A DNA stretch of 64,000 bases, taken from contig NZ_VHIQ01000007.1 of assembly GCF_006494535.1 (NCBI RefSeq), positions 62,001-126,000 on the forward strand, given 5' to 3'. This document shows positions 27,275-37,890 of the stretch, piece by piece (the first letter of the stretch is position 1; every line of letters starts with the position of its first letter). A program made the translations under genes and the position numbers. This DNA is from Paucihalobacter ruber. Its GTDB lineage: Bacteria; Bacteroidota; Bacteroidia; Flavobacteriales; Flavobacteriaceae. The notes under the pieces were generated by a model, which saw only the letters and a program-made list of their open reading frames with translations, had not been told where the DNA came from and made no database searches.

Positions 27275-28836
27275 TGCAACTTCACATTGATAATAGCTTT
27301 ATAGAAGAACTGCCGGCAGACGATGTCACAGACAACCATGTTCGGCAGGTGTTTGAGGCGGCTTATTCGTATGTTAATCCTAAAGTTCCGAAACAGCCTA
27401 AATTACTTCATGTGTCTCCGGAAATGATTGAAGCTGTTGGTTTAAATCTTGAAGATGCCAATTCAAAACAATTTTTGGAAGTATTTTCAGGAACGTCTGT
27501 TTATCAAAATACAAAACCATACGCCATGGCTTATGCCGGACACCAATTTGGAGTTTGGGCCGGACAATTGGGCGATGGTCGCGCCATAAATTTATTTGAA
27601 GTTTGGCAGAACAACAAACGTTGGGCCTTTCAGTTAAAAGGTGCCGGACGTACACCTTATTCTCGTCAGGGCGACGGACTGGCGGTGTTGCGCTCTTCTG
27701 TAAGAGAATACCTTTGTAGCGAAGCTATGTACCATTTAGGTGTGCCAACCACCCGCGCCTTGTGTCTTATAGAATCTGGTGAGGATGTATTAAGAGATAT
27801 GCTGTATAACGGTAATGCCGAATATGAAAAAGGCGCTATTGTTTGCCGTGTTGCGCCAAGTTTTTTAAGATTTGGGAATTTTGAATTGTTTGCTGCCAGA
27901 CAAGATTATGATAATTTAAAGAAATTAACAGATTACACTATTAAATATTTCTATCCGCATTTGGGTCAACCTTCAAAGGTTGTCTACATTCAATTTTTCC
28001 AGGAAGTTACCCAACGCACACTCAAAATGATAATAGATTGGCAACGTGTAGGCTTTGTCCATGGGGTGATGAATACCGACAATATGTCCATCCTGGGGCT
28101 CACTATTGACTACGGTCCGTATGGCTGGCTCGAGGGCTTTGAATACAACTGGACACCCAATACCACCGATGCCGAAAATAAACGCTACCGTTACGGCAAT
28201 CAGCCTAACACAGCCTTATGGAATTTGCTGCAATTGGCCAATGCCTTGTATCCTTTAGTTGAAGAAACCGCACCATTTGAAAAAATCTTAAATCAGTATA
28301 AAATAGATTTTGAAGTGGACTATCTCAATATGATGCGCAGTAAAATTGGTTTAGTGCAGCAACTTGAAACCGATGCCGATTTGATAGCGAGGTTAGAAGC
28401 ATTGTTGTTGAAGCACGAAACAGATATGACCATATTTTTCAGAAAGTTGTGTAGCTACCAAAAAGGAAAGATATCAGAAGGTTTTGATTTGATAAAAGAA
28501 GCCTTTTATGATGATGACAACTTTCCCGAAACTTTAAAAATGACATGGTTAAAATGGATTGAGGATTACAACGAAAGACTTCAAATGGAGCCTGCCGGCA
28601 ATGTACAACGCAGCGAAACCATGAAGCGCGTTAATCCAAAATATGTGCTTAGAAATTACATGGCACAGCTAGCTATAGACGATGCCAATAAGGGTAATTA
28701 TCATATGATTGACGAATTGTTTCAACTTCTCAAAAAACCATATGATGAGCAACCTGAAAACACCAAGTGGTTTGCTAAACGACCGGAGTGGGCAAGGCAT
28801 AAGGTGGGCTGTTCTATGTTATCTTGTAGTTCTTAG
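27274..28836 (+). CDS. selO: SelO/YdiU-family protein adenylyltransferase
   Basis: The 520-residue protein is a UPF0061 member: the family motifs LGDGRAINL, LKGAGRTPYSRQGDGLAVLRSS, GVMNTDNMSI and DYGPYG are all visible. SelO is a pseudokinase that AMPylates protein hydroxyl groups, linked to redox stress. In bacteria a C-terminal Cys replaces the selenocysteine; here the end is CSMLSCSS. It overlaps msrA by one base, suggesting one oxidative-stress operon. Confidence 0.93.
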   Translation: MQLHIDNSFIEELPADDVTDNHVRQVFEAAYSYVNPKVPKQPKLLHVSPEMIEAVGLNLEDANSKQFLEVFSGTSVYQNTKPYAMAYAGHQFGVWAGQLGDGRAINLFEVWQNNKRWAFQLKGAGRTPYSRQGDGLAVLRSSVREYLCSEAMYHLGVPTTRALCLIESGEDVLRDMLYNGNAEYEKGAIVCRVAPSFLRFGNFELFAARQDYDNLKKLTDYTIKYFYPHLGQPSKVVYIQFFQEVTQRTLKMIIDWQRVGFVHGVMNTDNMSILGLTIDYGPYGWLEGFEYNWTPNTTDAENKRYRYGNQPNTALWNLLQLANALYPLVEETAPFEKILNQYKIDFEVDYLNMMRSKIGLVQQLETDADLIARLEALLLKHETDMTIFFRKLCSYQKGKISEGFDLIKEAFYDDDNFPETLKMTWLKWIEDYNERLQMEPAGNVQRSETMKRVNPKYVLRNYMAQLAIDDANKGNYHMIDELFQLLKKPYDEQPENTKWFAKRPEWARHKVGCSMLSCSS

Positions 28837-28896
28837 TGTAGACTCTAACTGTTAACAATTCATTATTTTTAATCACTATAACTGTATCGAAACAAA

Positions 28897-28931
28897 GATG
28901 GTTTCTCATTCTTATTTGAAGAGAAACCATC
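28897..28931. terminator. Stem-loop between convergent selO and the giant secreted-protein gene
   Basis: Perfect 11-bp arms (gatggtttctc and its complement) enclose a 13-nt loop. It is followed by an AT-rich inverted repeat at 28951-28971 (gtaaaaa / tttttac). Their place between two convergent genes fits a bidirectional terminator, although the T tract after the first stem is weak. Confidence 0.6.
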
Positions 28932-28982
28932 CTGATAACTAAAAGTGTAAGTAAAAAGTTTTATTTTTTACAAAAGATCAGT

Positions 28983-31900
28983 TTATTTAATAATTACTTT
29001 TTGAGTCATTTTAGCTGAATTGCTTTCAAGACTTATAATATAAACACCTTTTTCTAATTGATTTGTGTAAAAACTTTGTTGCATGATATCTAAACTTAAA
29101 GGTCTTGAAATAACCAATCTTCCTTGGGCATCGTACAGTTTAGCCACCGTTGGTTCTGTAATTAAGCCATAAATTATAATAGATTGCGATTCAAAATTGC
29201 TAAATACTTTTAATTTATTAAATTCAGAGTTGTTTAATGACAAAGCATTATCTCTAAATGCTAGATAGAAGCGCCCAAATGCATTAAGTGTGCTGCTAGG
29301 GGTTAACACGTAATCGTTATTGTTTATCAATACTGAAGTTTGTGTTAGCGCATCTTCTAAATACACACCAATATTACTAGGTAATGTATTCTCTGCAATA
29401 CTAATTTTAAGTTGCTGACCAATACTTGCTTTAACGCCTAACGGAATTGTGAGATCGCTATAATCTGTTTCATCAACCGATTGAATTGCCAACGGTAAGC
29501 CGGTATTTCCTTCTGCTAAATAAGAGAAAATCGAAAAGTTAGGAGCCGTTCCACCCCAGATTTGGGCGTCATACCCCTTATCTAAACCTCTGCTAGAATT
29601 AGCGTTAAAATAAAAATCGGTATGGTATGATTTATCGCTTTGACTTAGATTTAGTCTTAAATAACTCGAAGTGGTTGAGGTACTTCTTCCAAGAATAAAG
29701 TCATCTGAAGTTCCTTTTTCTCTCATAGAGGGTAAAAAGTTAACAGTGCCACCTTCCGGTTTTGAAGACACAAAGAAACCTTGTCCCGGAGTAATTAAAG
29801 CGTCAGGATTTTGTGCGGCATAAGCTAAGTTCCAAACAGTCCAACCATCACTTGCATTACCGTCATATCCGTAAATTGCGGCACTATTATTGGCAAACTC
29901 CGAATTATTTTCGGTTAAAAAGTCTCCTACCTTAATGTACGACGGATATGGATTTCCTATTAAATTCCAAATTTGGAAAGCAGGACCGGAATTGCTAATA
30001 GGTACTGAAATAGGGCCTGTATTTACTGTGCCGGTAAAGGTGAAGGTACTTGTGTTTGTAGAAGCGGCTCTATAACCAATAGCAGGGTCTAGTGTGGCTG
30101 TTTCAGCTTCTGAATAAACAACATAAGCACCGGTTTCTTTATTAAACGGACCAAAAAGATACAGCGTGTTGGTACTATTACTTACAATATTGTCATTGTT
30201 AGATAAAAATTCAACAAATGACTGACCTGTAAGTGGCGCTGAAATTAAATCATTAGCGTCAGATTCGCCCGGATTGGCTGTTCTGTTTACATGTCGTTTG
30301 TATAGAATATTTCCATCTACAGTGCCGTTAGGTATAAGGCTGGAATACGACGTAGAAGTAGATAGAAGCTCTAAAGTACCGTTACCTTTTATGTCGCCTT
30401 GTGTTGTAATAGAGTTCCCGGCTTCAACTTTTACGGATGTGTTCTGTCTAATGTTTAGAATATTGAGCGCAATGTCAGAATCTACTGTATACTCACCACT
30501 AAGAATGATTGCGTTATCTGATACAGTTGTTTCGCTTGGAGCATTAGGACTCCAGCTGGTTCCGTCATAAATTAAGTTATAACCTGTAGCACTTAGAGTA
30601 ATTATTAGGCTATCTGAGTTATTGTAATTGATGGTAAGTATTGCATTTTTTTCGTCAAGGTCTGTACCTAAATATGAAACTATGAGATCGTGAGAAGCAT
30701 TTGCTCCAATTAATTTAAATGGAATATTACCCGAGTCTAAACTAAACTCGGCAGCATCGTCCCCAGTTATAGTTATGTCTTTGAGTATGGCACCTACGTT
30801 ACCGTCGCTGTTGGAGATTGAAATTGTCTTGGTTTCACCAATTTCAAAATTTATGGTAGTTTCAGATGAAAGGATACTCACAGCACTCGCTGTCCCTATG
30901 GGATTATCTTGTCCATAGAATTCCATATTTTTCTGATTGCTTGGCCCTCTTAATGGAGAACCACCTGCCACGAATAGTCCGCCACCCGAAACAATTCCCT
31001 GGGTTCCGTGTCTTCGATTGATTAATGGAGCTCCAAGGGACCAAGACTGAGAAACCGGATCATAAATTTCAGTAATATTAAAGGCATCTGTACTTGCTAA
31101 TGATTCCCCACCGGCAACAATAAGTTTATCTTCAAAATTAGCCACTACAGCACCGGCTCTTGGCGTTGGAATGTCTAGGGCATTAGGCAAGGTACTCCAA
31201 CTTTCAGTAGCAAAATCATAAACATCAATCTCTGATATCACTGGGCTAAAAACTCCTTCCGGCCCACCAGAGAGTCGTCCTGAGGCGGCATATAATTTTC
31301 CATTGATAACGGCAGAGTGAAAGTGGTCACGAGCTCTTGGAGCGTCAGTGAGTTCAGTCCATATTCCGGTATGTGGGTCGTATTCGTCGAACCAGCTCAC
31401 GTAGCCACCACTATGCCCATTGGTATTACCCGCTAAAACATAAAATTTATCGTTGTGAACAACCAATCCTGCTGAACCTCTTTTTCTACTGGCTGGTATT
31501 TCTGGTCCCTGCACCCATTCAAGGGTTGCCGGGTTGAAAGTCCAAATAAAATCTGCCGGAGTTTCAGAAGGAAAGCTATTGGTTTTATACGCTCCAATAA
31601 CCCAAATTAAACCTTCATATTCAATAGCTTGAAAATGGTTAAACTCGAAAGGTGCAGAATTTGCTAAAGTATTCCACGTATTTGTTGTATAATCATAGAT
31701 ATCTATACTTTGTGCATTCTCTCTACCTCCAAATAAATAGAATTTATCTCCTGCTTGAACAAAAGAGCATTCGTGACGGCCGGTGTAATTTTCATTTTCA
31801 TTTTTATCAAACCAGAAATTATTAGTAACAACCCAAATAAAACTTATTGTAACGGCATTATTTGATGAGGGATCGCTATCGTCAACTGTTATGCTCACGT

Positions 31901-34900
31901 TATATGGGCTGTTGGCATCAGCGTTTAAGCCAATCGTACCCGTAATTTGTCCATTCGTTGTATTAATTGATATGCCCGGTGGCAGGTCTATGGCGCTATA
32001 TTGAAGGTTTCCGTCTCCACCCGAGGCAATAACACCAAAACCGGATTCTAAGGTTTCACCGGGAAAACTAAACTGATTTTCAATATTATTTACAATGATT
32101 GGAGGAATGAAAGATGCAGCATTTAAAATTTCTATAGCATTGATTAAAGGGTTTTCTACCACACGTTCGAATAAAACATTTAAGACTTCATCGGTAAGAC
32201 TTACCGGAACCGAAATCATACCGCCTACCTGATTTCCAAATCTCTCAACCAAATCTAAATTATCAGCGGCAAGTATTCCTTCCACAGAAATATTGAAGAC
32301 ACGGCTGCCAATTGTTGAAGTTCCGCTAAAGCTGTTACCCAGATATAGATTAACAATATAATCACCATTAGGTAACGGGATATCAAACTGCATTTCCGGC
32401 AGTGCCGGAGGGTCCCATCGCTCTTGGGCGAAAATTGCGGTATAAGTTGCTTCGTCTATATAAGCCGGGATTGAGCTATCTCTATTGGCATAAATTAAAT
32501 TTCCAACAGCAATATTACCGGTATTAACGTTATAGCCTTCACCGTTAACCGCACCTATAGTATTATTGGCTACCCAGTCTAATTCACCGTCGGTTGCTGT
32601 AAATGCAGCGCCACCGGCGTTGACTCTAAACACTACTAATGGAGCTTCTTTAATGGTCCAAATAAATTCTACTGAAATGGCATCGGTTGTAATGGCATCA
32701 CTATCATCTACCGTAACAATAACATTGTATGGGCTATTTTGTTCGGCATTTAGTTCAATGGTTCCTGAAAATTCGCCCGTATTAGGGTTTAAACTAATTC
32801 CGGGTGGTAATCCAACCGCAGTGTACTGAAGATCACCGGTACCTCCAAAAGCTTCAACACCAAAACCTGGATTTATTTCGTCTCCAACGAAATTTGTTTG
32901 ATCGTTTATATTATTAACTAAAATTGGTGCATTTGGAGCAGCAACGTTTAAAATTTCAATGGCATTAATCAATGGATTTTCTACAACGTGTTCAAATAAG
33001 ATATTTAATACTTCGTCATTAAGAGTAACCGGAACCGAAATCATACCGCCTACCTGATTTCCAAATCTCTCAACCAAATCTAAATTATCAGCGGCAAGTA
33101 TTCCTTCCACAGAAATATTGAAGACACGACTGCCAATTGCTGAAGTTCCGCTAAAGCTGTTACCCATATACAGATTAACGATATAATCACCGTTAGGTAA
33201 GGGAATATCGAACTGCATTTCAGGTGCTGCCGGTTGATCCCAGCGCTCTTGGGCGAAAATTGCGGTATAAGTTGCTTCGTCTATATAATCCGGGATTGAG
33301 CTATCTCTATTGGCATAAATTAAATTTCCAACAGCAATATTACCGGTATTAACGTTATAGCCTTCACCGTTAACCGCACCTATAGTATTATTGGCTACCC
33401 AGTCTAATTCACCGTCGGTTGCTGTAAATGCAGCGCCACCGGCGTTGACTCTAAAGACCACCAGGGATTTTTGTTTAACGGTCCATATGAAATTTGAGAT
33501 AATAGGCCCTGATTCAGTTCCGGTTGCGGTAATGGTAACATTATAAATACCATCATTATTAGGTCCGCCAATTTCGGCACCTTCAGGGATAATTCCTGTA
33601 ATGATTCCGGTTTCTGAATCAATGGTAATGCCGTTTGGTTGCCCTTCAATGCTGTAGGTTATTGTTTCTAGTGGGAAGCCTCCAAAAGTGATTATGGGAA
33701 TATTTATGTTGTCTTCAACTTCAGAAATAAAATCTTCAATAGCTACAATTTCAAGTGGTATAATCTCAACAGTCCAAAGAAACTGTATGGTAACCGCATC
33801 TGTAGAAATGGCATCACTATCGTCAATTGTAATTGTTACTAAATATGGACTATTATCTGCAGAATCAGGCCCCAAAGTGCCTCCAATCTGACCATTGGTA
33901 GGTTCTATTACAACTCCTGGAGGTAAACCGGCAGCACTAAATTGAAGATTGCCATCGCCACCAATGGCCACAACTCCAAGACTTCCATCTAATGCTTCAC
34001 CAGGAAAACTAATTTGATCAGGAATGACACCAACGTATATAGGGGTATCTAAGGAAGTTGCTTCTAAAATTTCTATACCATTTATTAATGGGTTTTCAGT
34101 ATCATGCAAAAATGAAATATTGATTTCACCATCATTTACAGGCACAACGGTTGATATCACACTACCAACCTTATGACCGAATCTATCAGATAAATCTACT
34201 CCACTTAATTGAGGATAAGGATTACCTTCAATTGTAACATTAAAAATACGCTGACCGGGTTGAGAGGTGCCGTCAAAACCATTCATCAGATATAAACGCA
34301 CTTCATAATTTCCGTTTTCAGCAACGGGAAAAGCATAGGTTAAATTTGGCGGGCCGGGATTACTATCAAATCGTTCGGTTGTAAAAATAGCGACAGGTAC
34401 TTTGTCTGTATTGACATTAGTTGTTGAGTTGATAGTTGTACTAAAAGTAGTATTTGAACCAGGCTCTTGAAGGTATTCGTTATTATTAGCTACCGTATCG
34501 GCTGACCAATTAACACCTGCATCGTCTATAGCCGTGATTTCAGGTCCGCCGGTATTAACTCGATATAGAACTGTAGGCTCTTCTGTAACGATTACGGTAA
34601 AGCTTTGTTCAACAAAATTTTCGTCGGCATCTGTAGCTCTTATGGTAATATTTGATAATGCAGGCAAAGCCGGAAATGTTAAACTTAGTGTATTATCAAC
34701 TATGATTGCTCCAATTGAACTGTCTGTGTTTGCTGTAACGGTAAAGGTTAATTCTTCAATATCGCCGTCGTCTGTAAAATAATTATTGAGGTTTATTTCT
34801 TCGGTTGGGGAACCTACCAATCTATCTATATTTGGTATAGGTAGATTAACAAATGGCTGGCTGTCTAAAACATTTAAGAAATCCCATGAGCCTTCTAACT

Positions 34901-37571
34901 CCACACCATCTACACCGGAAGTGCCTATAAAGCCCACTGCTAGATCTTTATCGATATCTTGGAGGACTTCTAATATTTTACCTTGAGCAGTTAGTGTGGT
35001 TATATCAACTTTAGGATTTGAATCAATTCTGTAAGAAAAGCTTACCTCTCCGTTTGCCGGATTAACAACAAAATAAAATCTAATTTTATCAGTGGTTCGG
35101 TCTTCAACCGGAATAACTACATTAGTAGGTGTTTGTGGTATATCGTCAATTTCTTGCTGTACGGTAAAACCATCTACCGTTACCATAAATTTGATAAAAT
35201 TACTTTGCGTGCCATCCCCAATAAAAAAGCCTAGTTCGCCACCAATAGCAGCTGTATTTCCGTACAATCTCAAATTACTGCCATCAAAACCATTCATCCC
35301 GCCAATAACTGAAAAGGGTGAAGTATTGGCATCGACTTTTACACCGTACTGATAGCCTTTTTCTTGATTGTTGATGCTGCCATTAGCTGTACCCGAGGTC
35401 ATATGCGAGGTCATGATTCCCGGCGCGCCGCCTAATACGTCGTTAGGATTTGGATCATTAGGGTCGTCTCTGCGGTCTATCCAATTGAGCCAATTGGGTC
35501 CTGTATCGCCGTTATTCATAAGTCCGGTCATTCCCAGCCCAAAAATACCACCTAGGCCTTGTTGATCGTTAAAAAGGTCATTTGCGATAGGTATAGTAAA
35601 CGCCTGTTCATTAGCGGGTTTAAGCGGGTTTCCTAATTGAAACGGGTCTTCTGCATCAGGAATGCCGTCTCCATCATCATCAGGATCGTTGAGGTCTGAA
35701 ATAAAAGGTGGTCCAAGAATTTTGTCAAAATCTGAGGGTTGAGATCCTCCATTACAATAATCTGTACCGTTGTCAATCTCGTCTTGGTTGGTGTAGCCAT
35801 CACCGTCATAGTCTGCTAATGGCTCGAATTCCGGATCGTCAGGAGCTATACAATTTATTGCATCCTGAGGCTCTAGCACCACTATATTGCCATTAAAGGT
35901 ACCTCCCCAAACAGTTCCGGGAAATATGTCGTTGTCGCCATTACTAGTTAAACCAAGCACATTACCGCCGAGACCTGAGAAAAAATTCTCGTCCAGTGTA
36001 CCGGTGGTGCCATCTTGAGACAGGATGACTCTTCTAATATTTCCGCCACTATGGCCGGCTAATAGATTGCCCTTTAAAGCGCCATTAAAATTACTGGCTG
36101 TGTATTCGGCGATTGAATTGGTATTGGTTCCCCAAGTAACCACAGGATTATCTTGAGGCCCGTCTGGATTAAATATAGTTGGGCCTCGCCAATCACCTTC
36201 TACAGGGTTGGCTATTTGTACCGGTGGCCAGTTTGCAGGAAGACCTTGATTTGGATTGGTTGTTGAGTTTGGTCTTGAGCCGTCGGGATCATAAATTTGA
36301 GTACGCCATATAGGTGAGCCAAAAGTACCCAGTGCGCTGGTATTGTCTGTGTAGAGTCCGGCGCCTTGCGGATTGGCTCTAACAGGGTTGGGATGACCAC
36401 CGTAAAGACTGTTAAAAGTATAGGTGTTTAAATTGGTTGTTACCAGCTGAAGATGATCTACATTATCAACAAATTCTCCACTTGCAGCAGGATTAGAGGC
36501 TGTGCTACCTGGTTCTCCGGGAATGTAGTTATTTGTTGCATTGGCAGTCCCTTGATTTTCAGGTAAGCCGCCCCAACCTTGATTGGCACCGTTGTCGGTA
36601 ACATAAAGTGCGCCACTTTCGGTAACTACCAAATCGTAGGCATTTCGATAACCGGGAGATAAAATTTGCACAGGACCATCCGGGTCTATAATGGCCATAT
36701 TAAGACCGTCATTACCACCAAACGGATCACCAATGTCTATACCGTCATAACCCGGGTCATCAGGGTCTGTAATACCATTCACATTAGGTCTTGTTGGATC
36801 GTCTAAGGTTGGTAAATCGTAAATATAATCACGGCCATCGTCATTTAAGATGGGCATGGCTTCTAGCATGTCTAAATTAATGGCTAACACTGCTCCCGAT
36901 AATGCGTACTCACAAGTAAACACGAAATTAATAGATGGCGCTCCGCCATTGGTATGGCCACCACTAGCCGCAATCAGGTAGTTGGTGCCATTTATGGTTG
37001 CTAATTCTAGTCCGTTAGTAGCATGATTTTCTTCAGATCGCGGTAGTCCTCTAACAATATCTACAACATCCCAAGAAGCACCATTCCACGAAAATCGTGT
37101 AATGATTCCCGAGTTGGTATCTAATCCAACGTCTTGAGAGCCACCTCCTGAACCGGCTCCTATTCTAATGTCGCTCGAACTTACGTAAAATACCGGATTT
37201 GTAGCGGTTCCACCTACAGCAATACCAATTGTTTCTCTTGCGGCAGGATCACTTCTAGTTACACCATCGTCATCATGATCTTTGATGGTTAAAATACCAT
37301 CAAGTACTTCGTTATTGGTTACCACATAGTCTGTTGGGCCATTGCGTTCAATGGTCAAAATTTTAACAGCACCGGTATATTCTACCACATAGAGGCGAGA
37401 GTCCGGACCAAATGTCATACCCGTAACTGCCGAAACATTACCGTTACCATTAAAATTTAAATTACTTTGGGCAAAATTTATTTGGGCTTTTGAAAATTGA
37501 GTTAGTGCCAAAAATAAAAATAGGGTAAGGATAAGTAGATTTAACGGGCTGTTTGTTTTAATTGTATTCAT
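28983..37571 (-). CDS. Giant T9SS-secreted multidomain protein (propeller, malectin, Kelch)
   Basis: The product is 2862 residues with a Sec signal peptide (ends SKAQ). In order: a beta-propeller like glucose/sorbosone dehydrogenase (about 30-570, MTFGPDSRLYVVEY); Asp-rich calcium repeats (about 590-650, DPDDDGDGIPDAEDP); a lectin-like jelly-roll (about 655-900); cadherin-like repeat; malectin-like module 1 (about 1000-1165); putative Ig (LPPGVxI type) repeats; malectin 2 (about 1374-1540); malectin 3 (about 1647-1815); Kelch repeats (about 1925-2215); a choice-of-anchor region; and a type A T9SS domain (about 2790-2862, ending KVIIK). It is probably a surface glycan-binding or adhesion protein. 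No enzyme active site is recognised with certainty. Confidence 0.88.
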   Translation of the reverse strand: MNTIKTNSPLNLLILTLFLFLALTQFSKAQINFAQSNLNFNGNGNVSAVTGMTFGPDSRLYVVEYTGAVKILTIERNGPTDYVVTNNEVLDGILTIKDHDDDGVTRSDPAARETIGIAVGGTATNPVFYVSSSDIRIGAGSGGGSQDVGLDTNSGIITRFSWNGASWDVVDIVRGLPRSEENHATNGLELATINGTNYLIAASGGHTNGGAPSINFVFTCEYALSGAVLAINLDMLEAMPILNDDGRDYIYDLPTLDDPTRPNVNGITDPDDPGYDGIDIGDPFGGNDGLNMAIIDPDGPVQILSPGYRNAYDLVVTESGALYVTDNGANQGWGGLPENQGTANATNNYIPGEPGSTASNPAASGEFVDNVDHLQLVTTNLNTYTFNSLYGGHPNPVRANPQGAGLYTDNTSALGTFGSPIWRTQIYDPDGSRPNSTTNPNQGLPANWPPVQIANPVEGDWRGPTIFNPDGPQDNPVVTWGTNTNSIAEYTASNFNGALKGNLLAGHSGGNIRRVILSQDGTTGTLDENFFSGLGGNVLGLTSNGDNDIFPGTVWGGTFNGNIVVLEPQDAINCIAPDDPEFEPLADYDGDGYTNQDEIDNGTDYCNGGSQPSDFDKILGPPFISDLNDPDDDGDGIPDAEDPFQLGNPLKPANEQAFTIPIANDLFNDQQGLGGIFGLGMTGLMNNGDTGPNWLNWIDRRDDPNDPNPNDVLGGAPGIMTSHMTSGTANGSINNQEKGYQYGVKVDANTSPFSVIGGMNGFDGSNLRLYGNTAAIGGELGFFIGDGTQSNFIKFMVTVDGFTVQQEIDDIPQTPTNVVIPVEDRTTDKIRFYFVVNPANGEVSFSYRIDSNPKVDITTLTAQGKILEVLQDIDKDLAVGFIGTSGVDGVELEGSWDFLNVLDSQPFVNLPIPNIDRLVGSPTEEINLNNYFTDDGDIEELTFTVTANTDSSIGAIIVDNTLSLTFPALPALSNITIRATDADENFVEQSFTVIVTEEPTVLYRVNTGGPEITAIDDAGVNWSADTVANNNEYLQEPGSNTTFSTTINSTTNVNTDKVPVAIFTTERFDSNPGPPNLTYAFPVAENGNYEVRLYLMNGFDGTSQPGQRIFNVTIEGNPYPQLSGVDLSDRFGHKVGSVISTVVPVNDGEINISFLHDTENPLINGIEILEATSLDTPIYVGVIPDQISFPGEALDGSLGVVAIGGDGNLQFSAAGLPPGVVIEPTNGQIGGTLGPDSADNSPYLVTITIDDSDAISTDAVTIQFLWTVEIIPLEIVAIEDFISEVEDNINIPIITFGGFPLETITYSIEGQPNGITIDSETGIITGIIPEGAEIGGPNNDGIYNVTITATGTESGPIISNFIWTVKQKSLVVFRVNAGGAAFTATDGELDWVANNTIGAVNGEGYNVNTGNIAVGNLIYANRDSSIPDYIDEATYTAIFAQERWDQPAAPEMQFDIPLPNGDYIVNLYMGNSFSGTSAIGSRVFNISVEGILAADNLDLVERFGNQVGGMISVPVTLNDEVLNILFEHVVENPLINAIEILNVAAPNAPILVNNINDQTNFVGDEINPGFGVEAFGGTGDLQYTAVGLPPGISLNPNTGEFSGTIELNAEQNSPYNVIVTVDDSDAITTDAISVEFIWTIKEAPLVVFRVNAGGAAFTATDGELDWVANNTIGAVNGEGYNVNTGNIAVGNLIYANRDSSIPAYIDEATYTAIFAQERWDPPALPEMQFDIPLPNGDYIVNLYLGNSFSGTSTIGSRVFNISVEGILAADNLDLVERFGNQVGGMISVPVSLTDEVLNVLFERVVENPLINAIEILNAASFIPPIIVNNIENQFSFPGETLESGFGVIASGGDGNLQYSAIDLPPGISINTTNGQITGTIGLNADANSPYNVSITVDDSDPSSNNAVTISFIWVVTNNFWFDKNENENYTGRHECSFVQAGDKFYLFGGRENAQSIDIYDYTTNTWNTLANSAPFEFNHFQAIEYEGLIWVIGAYKTNSFPSETPADFIWTFNPATLEWVQGPEIPASRKRGSAGLVVHNDKFYVLAGNTNGHSGGYVSWFDEYDPHTGIWTELTDAPRARDHFHSAVINGKLYAASGRLSGGPEGVFSPVISEIDVYDFATESWSTLPNALDIPTPRAGAVVANFEDKLIVAGGESLASTDAFNITEIYDPVSQSWSLGAPLINRRHGTQGIVSGGGLFVAGGSPLRGPSNQKNMEFYGQDNPIGTASAVSILSSETTINFEIGETKTISISNSDGNVGAILKDITITGDDAAEFSLDSGNIPFKLIGANASHDLIVSYLGTDLDEKNAILTINYNNSDSLIITLSATGYNLIYDGTSWSPNAPSETTVSDNAIILSGEYTVDSDIALNILNIRQNTSVKVEAGNSITTQGDIKGNGTLELLSTSTSYSSLIPNGTVDGNILYKRHVNRTANPGESDANDLISAPLTGQSFVEFLSNNDNIVSNSTNTLYLFGPFNKETGAYVVYSEAETATLDPAIGYRAASTNTSTFTFTGTVNTGPISVPISNSGPAFQIWNLIGNPYPSYIKVGDFLTENNSEFANNSAAIYGYDGNASDGWTVWNLAYAAQNPDALITPGQGFFVSSKPEGGTVNFLPSMREKGTSDDFILGRSTSTTSSYLRLNLSQSDKSYHTDFYFNANSSRGLDKGYDAQIWGGTAPNFSIFSYLAEGNTGLPLAIQSVDETDYSDLTIPLGVKASIGQQLKISIAENTLPSNIGVYLEDALTQTSVLINNNDYVLTPSSTLNAFGRFYLAFRDNALSLNNSEFNKLKVFSNFESQSIIIYGLITEPTVAKLYDAQGRLVISRPLSLDIMQQSFYTNQLEKGVYIISLESNSAKMTQKVIIK
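32130..32630. repeat. Segmental duplication inside the giant gene, left copy
   Basis: This block, encoding malectin module 3, is almost identical base for base to 32955-33455, with a fixed offset of 825 bp (275 codons). Long uninterrupted matches of more than 150 bp are visible, for example around 32480-32630 and 33305-33455. The near identity at silent sites suggests a recent duplication or gene conversion. Confidence 0.9.
32955..33455. repeat. Segmental duplication inside the giant gene, right copy
   Basis: This block encodes malectin module 2 and pairs with 32130-32630. Changes such as IPDYID versus IPAYID and WDQPAAPE versus WDPPALPE are few and scattered. Flanking Ig-like parts are more diverged. 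Confidence 0.9.
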
Positions 37572-37890
37572 TGAATTATGAAATTTTTAAAAGGTAAAAG
37601 TACATGTTCAATCTTAAAATATTTTGATTATTAACAGGTTATTCGTTTAAAATAATAAATTTATCGTTCAACTGTTTTTTTAATATCCCAACTCCTTAGA
37701 TATTGTGATTTCTAATGAAATAAGGACGTTGTCAAAAAAAAAGAAAATTGATTATAGTAAATAATCAAGTAGAATAGAGTTAAAATTAAGATTGAAATGG
37801 CCGGCTATTATTGATGATCTTAACTTATAAATTTTTTCCGGCGAATGTTTGTATCAAATAGTTTTAAATTTGTTTTAAACTAATAAAGAA
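37572..37890. promoter_or_regulatory. Divergent intergenic region with promoters for the giant gene and the flavoprotein
   Basis: The 319-bp stretch has no gene. On the plus strand TAAATTTG (37865-37872) is a perfect TAnnTTTG box just ahead of the flavoprotein. On the minus strand TACTTTTA (37595-37602) is a weaker candidate for the giant gene. The rest is AT-rich with no further structure that I can name. Confidence 0.6.

Noticed and set aside
34534-35565. Plus-strand frames opposite the giant protein
   Set aside because: They are short, low-complexity mirror frames of a continuous 2862-codon reading frame.
28983-37571. Giant gene as an assembly fusion of several genes
   Set aside because: One signal peptide, a continuous frame and one C-terminal sorting domain argue for a single protein; only the malectin copies merit a long-read check.
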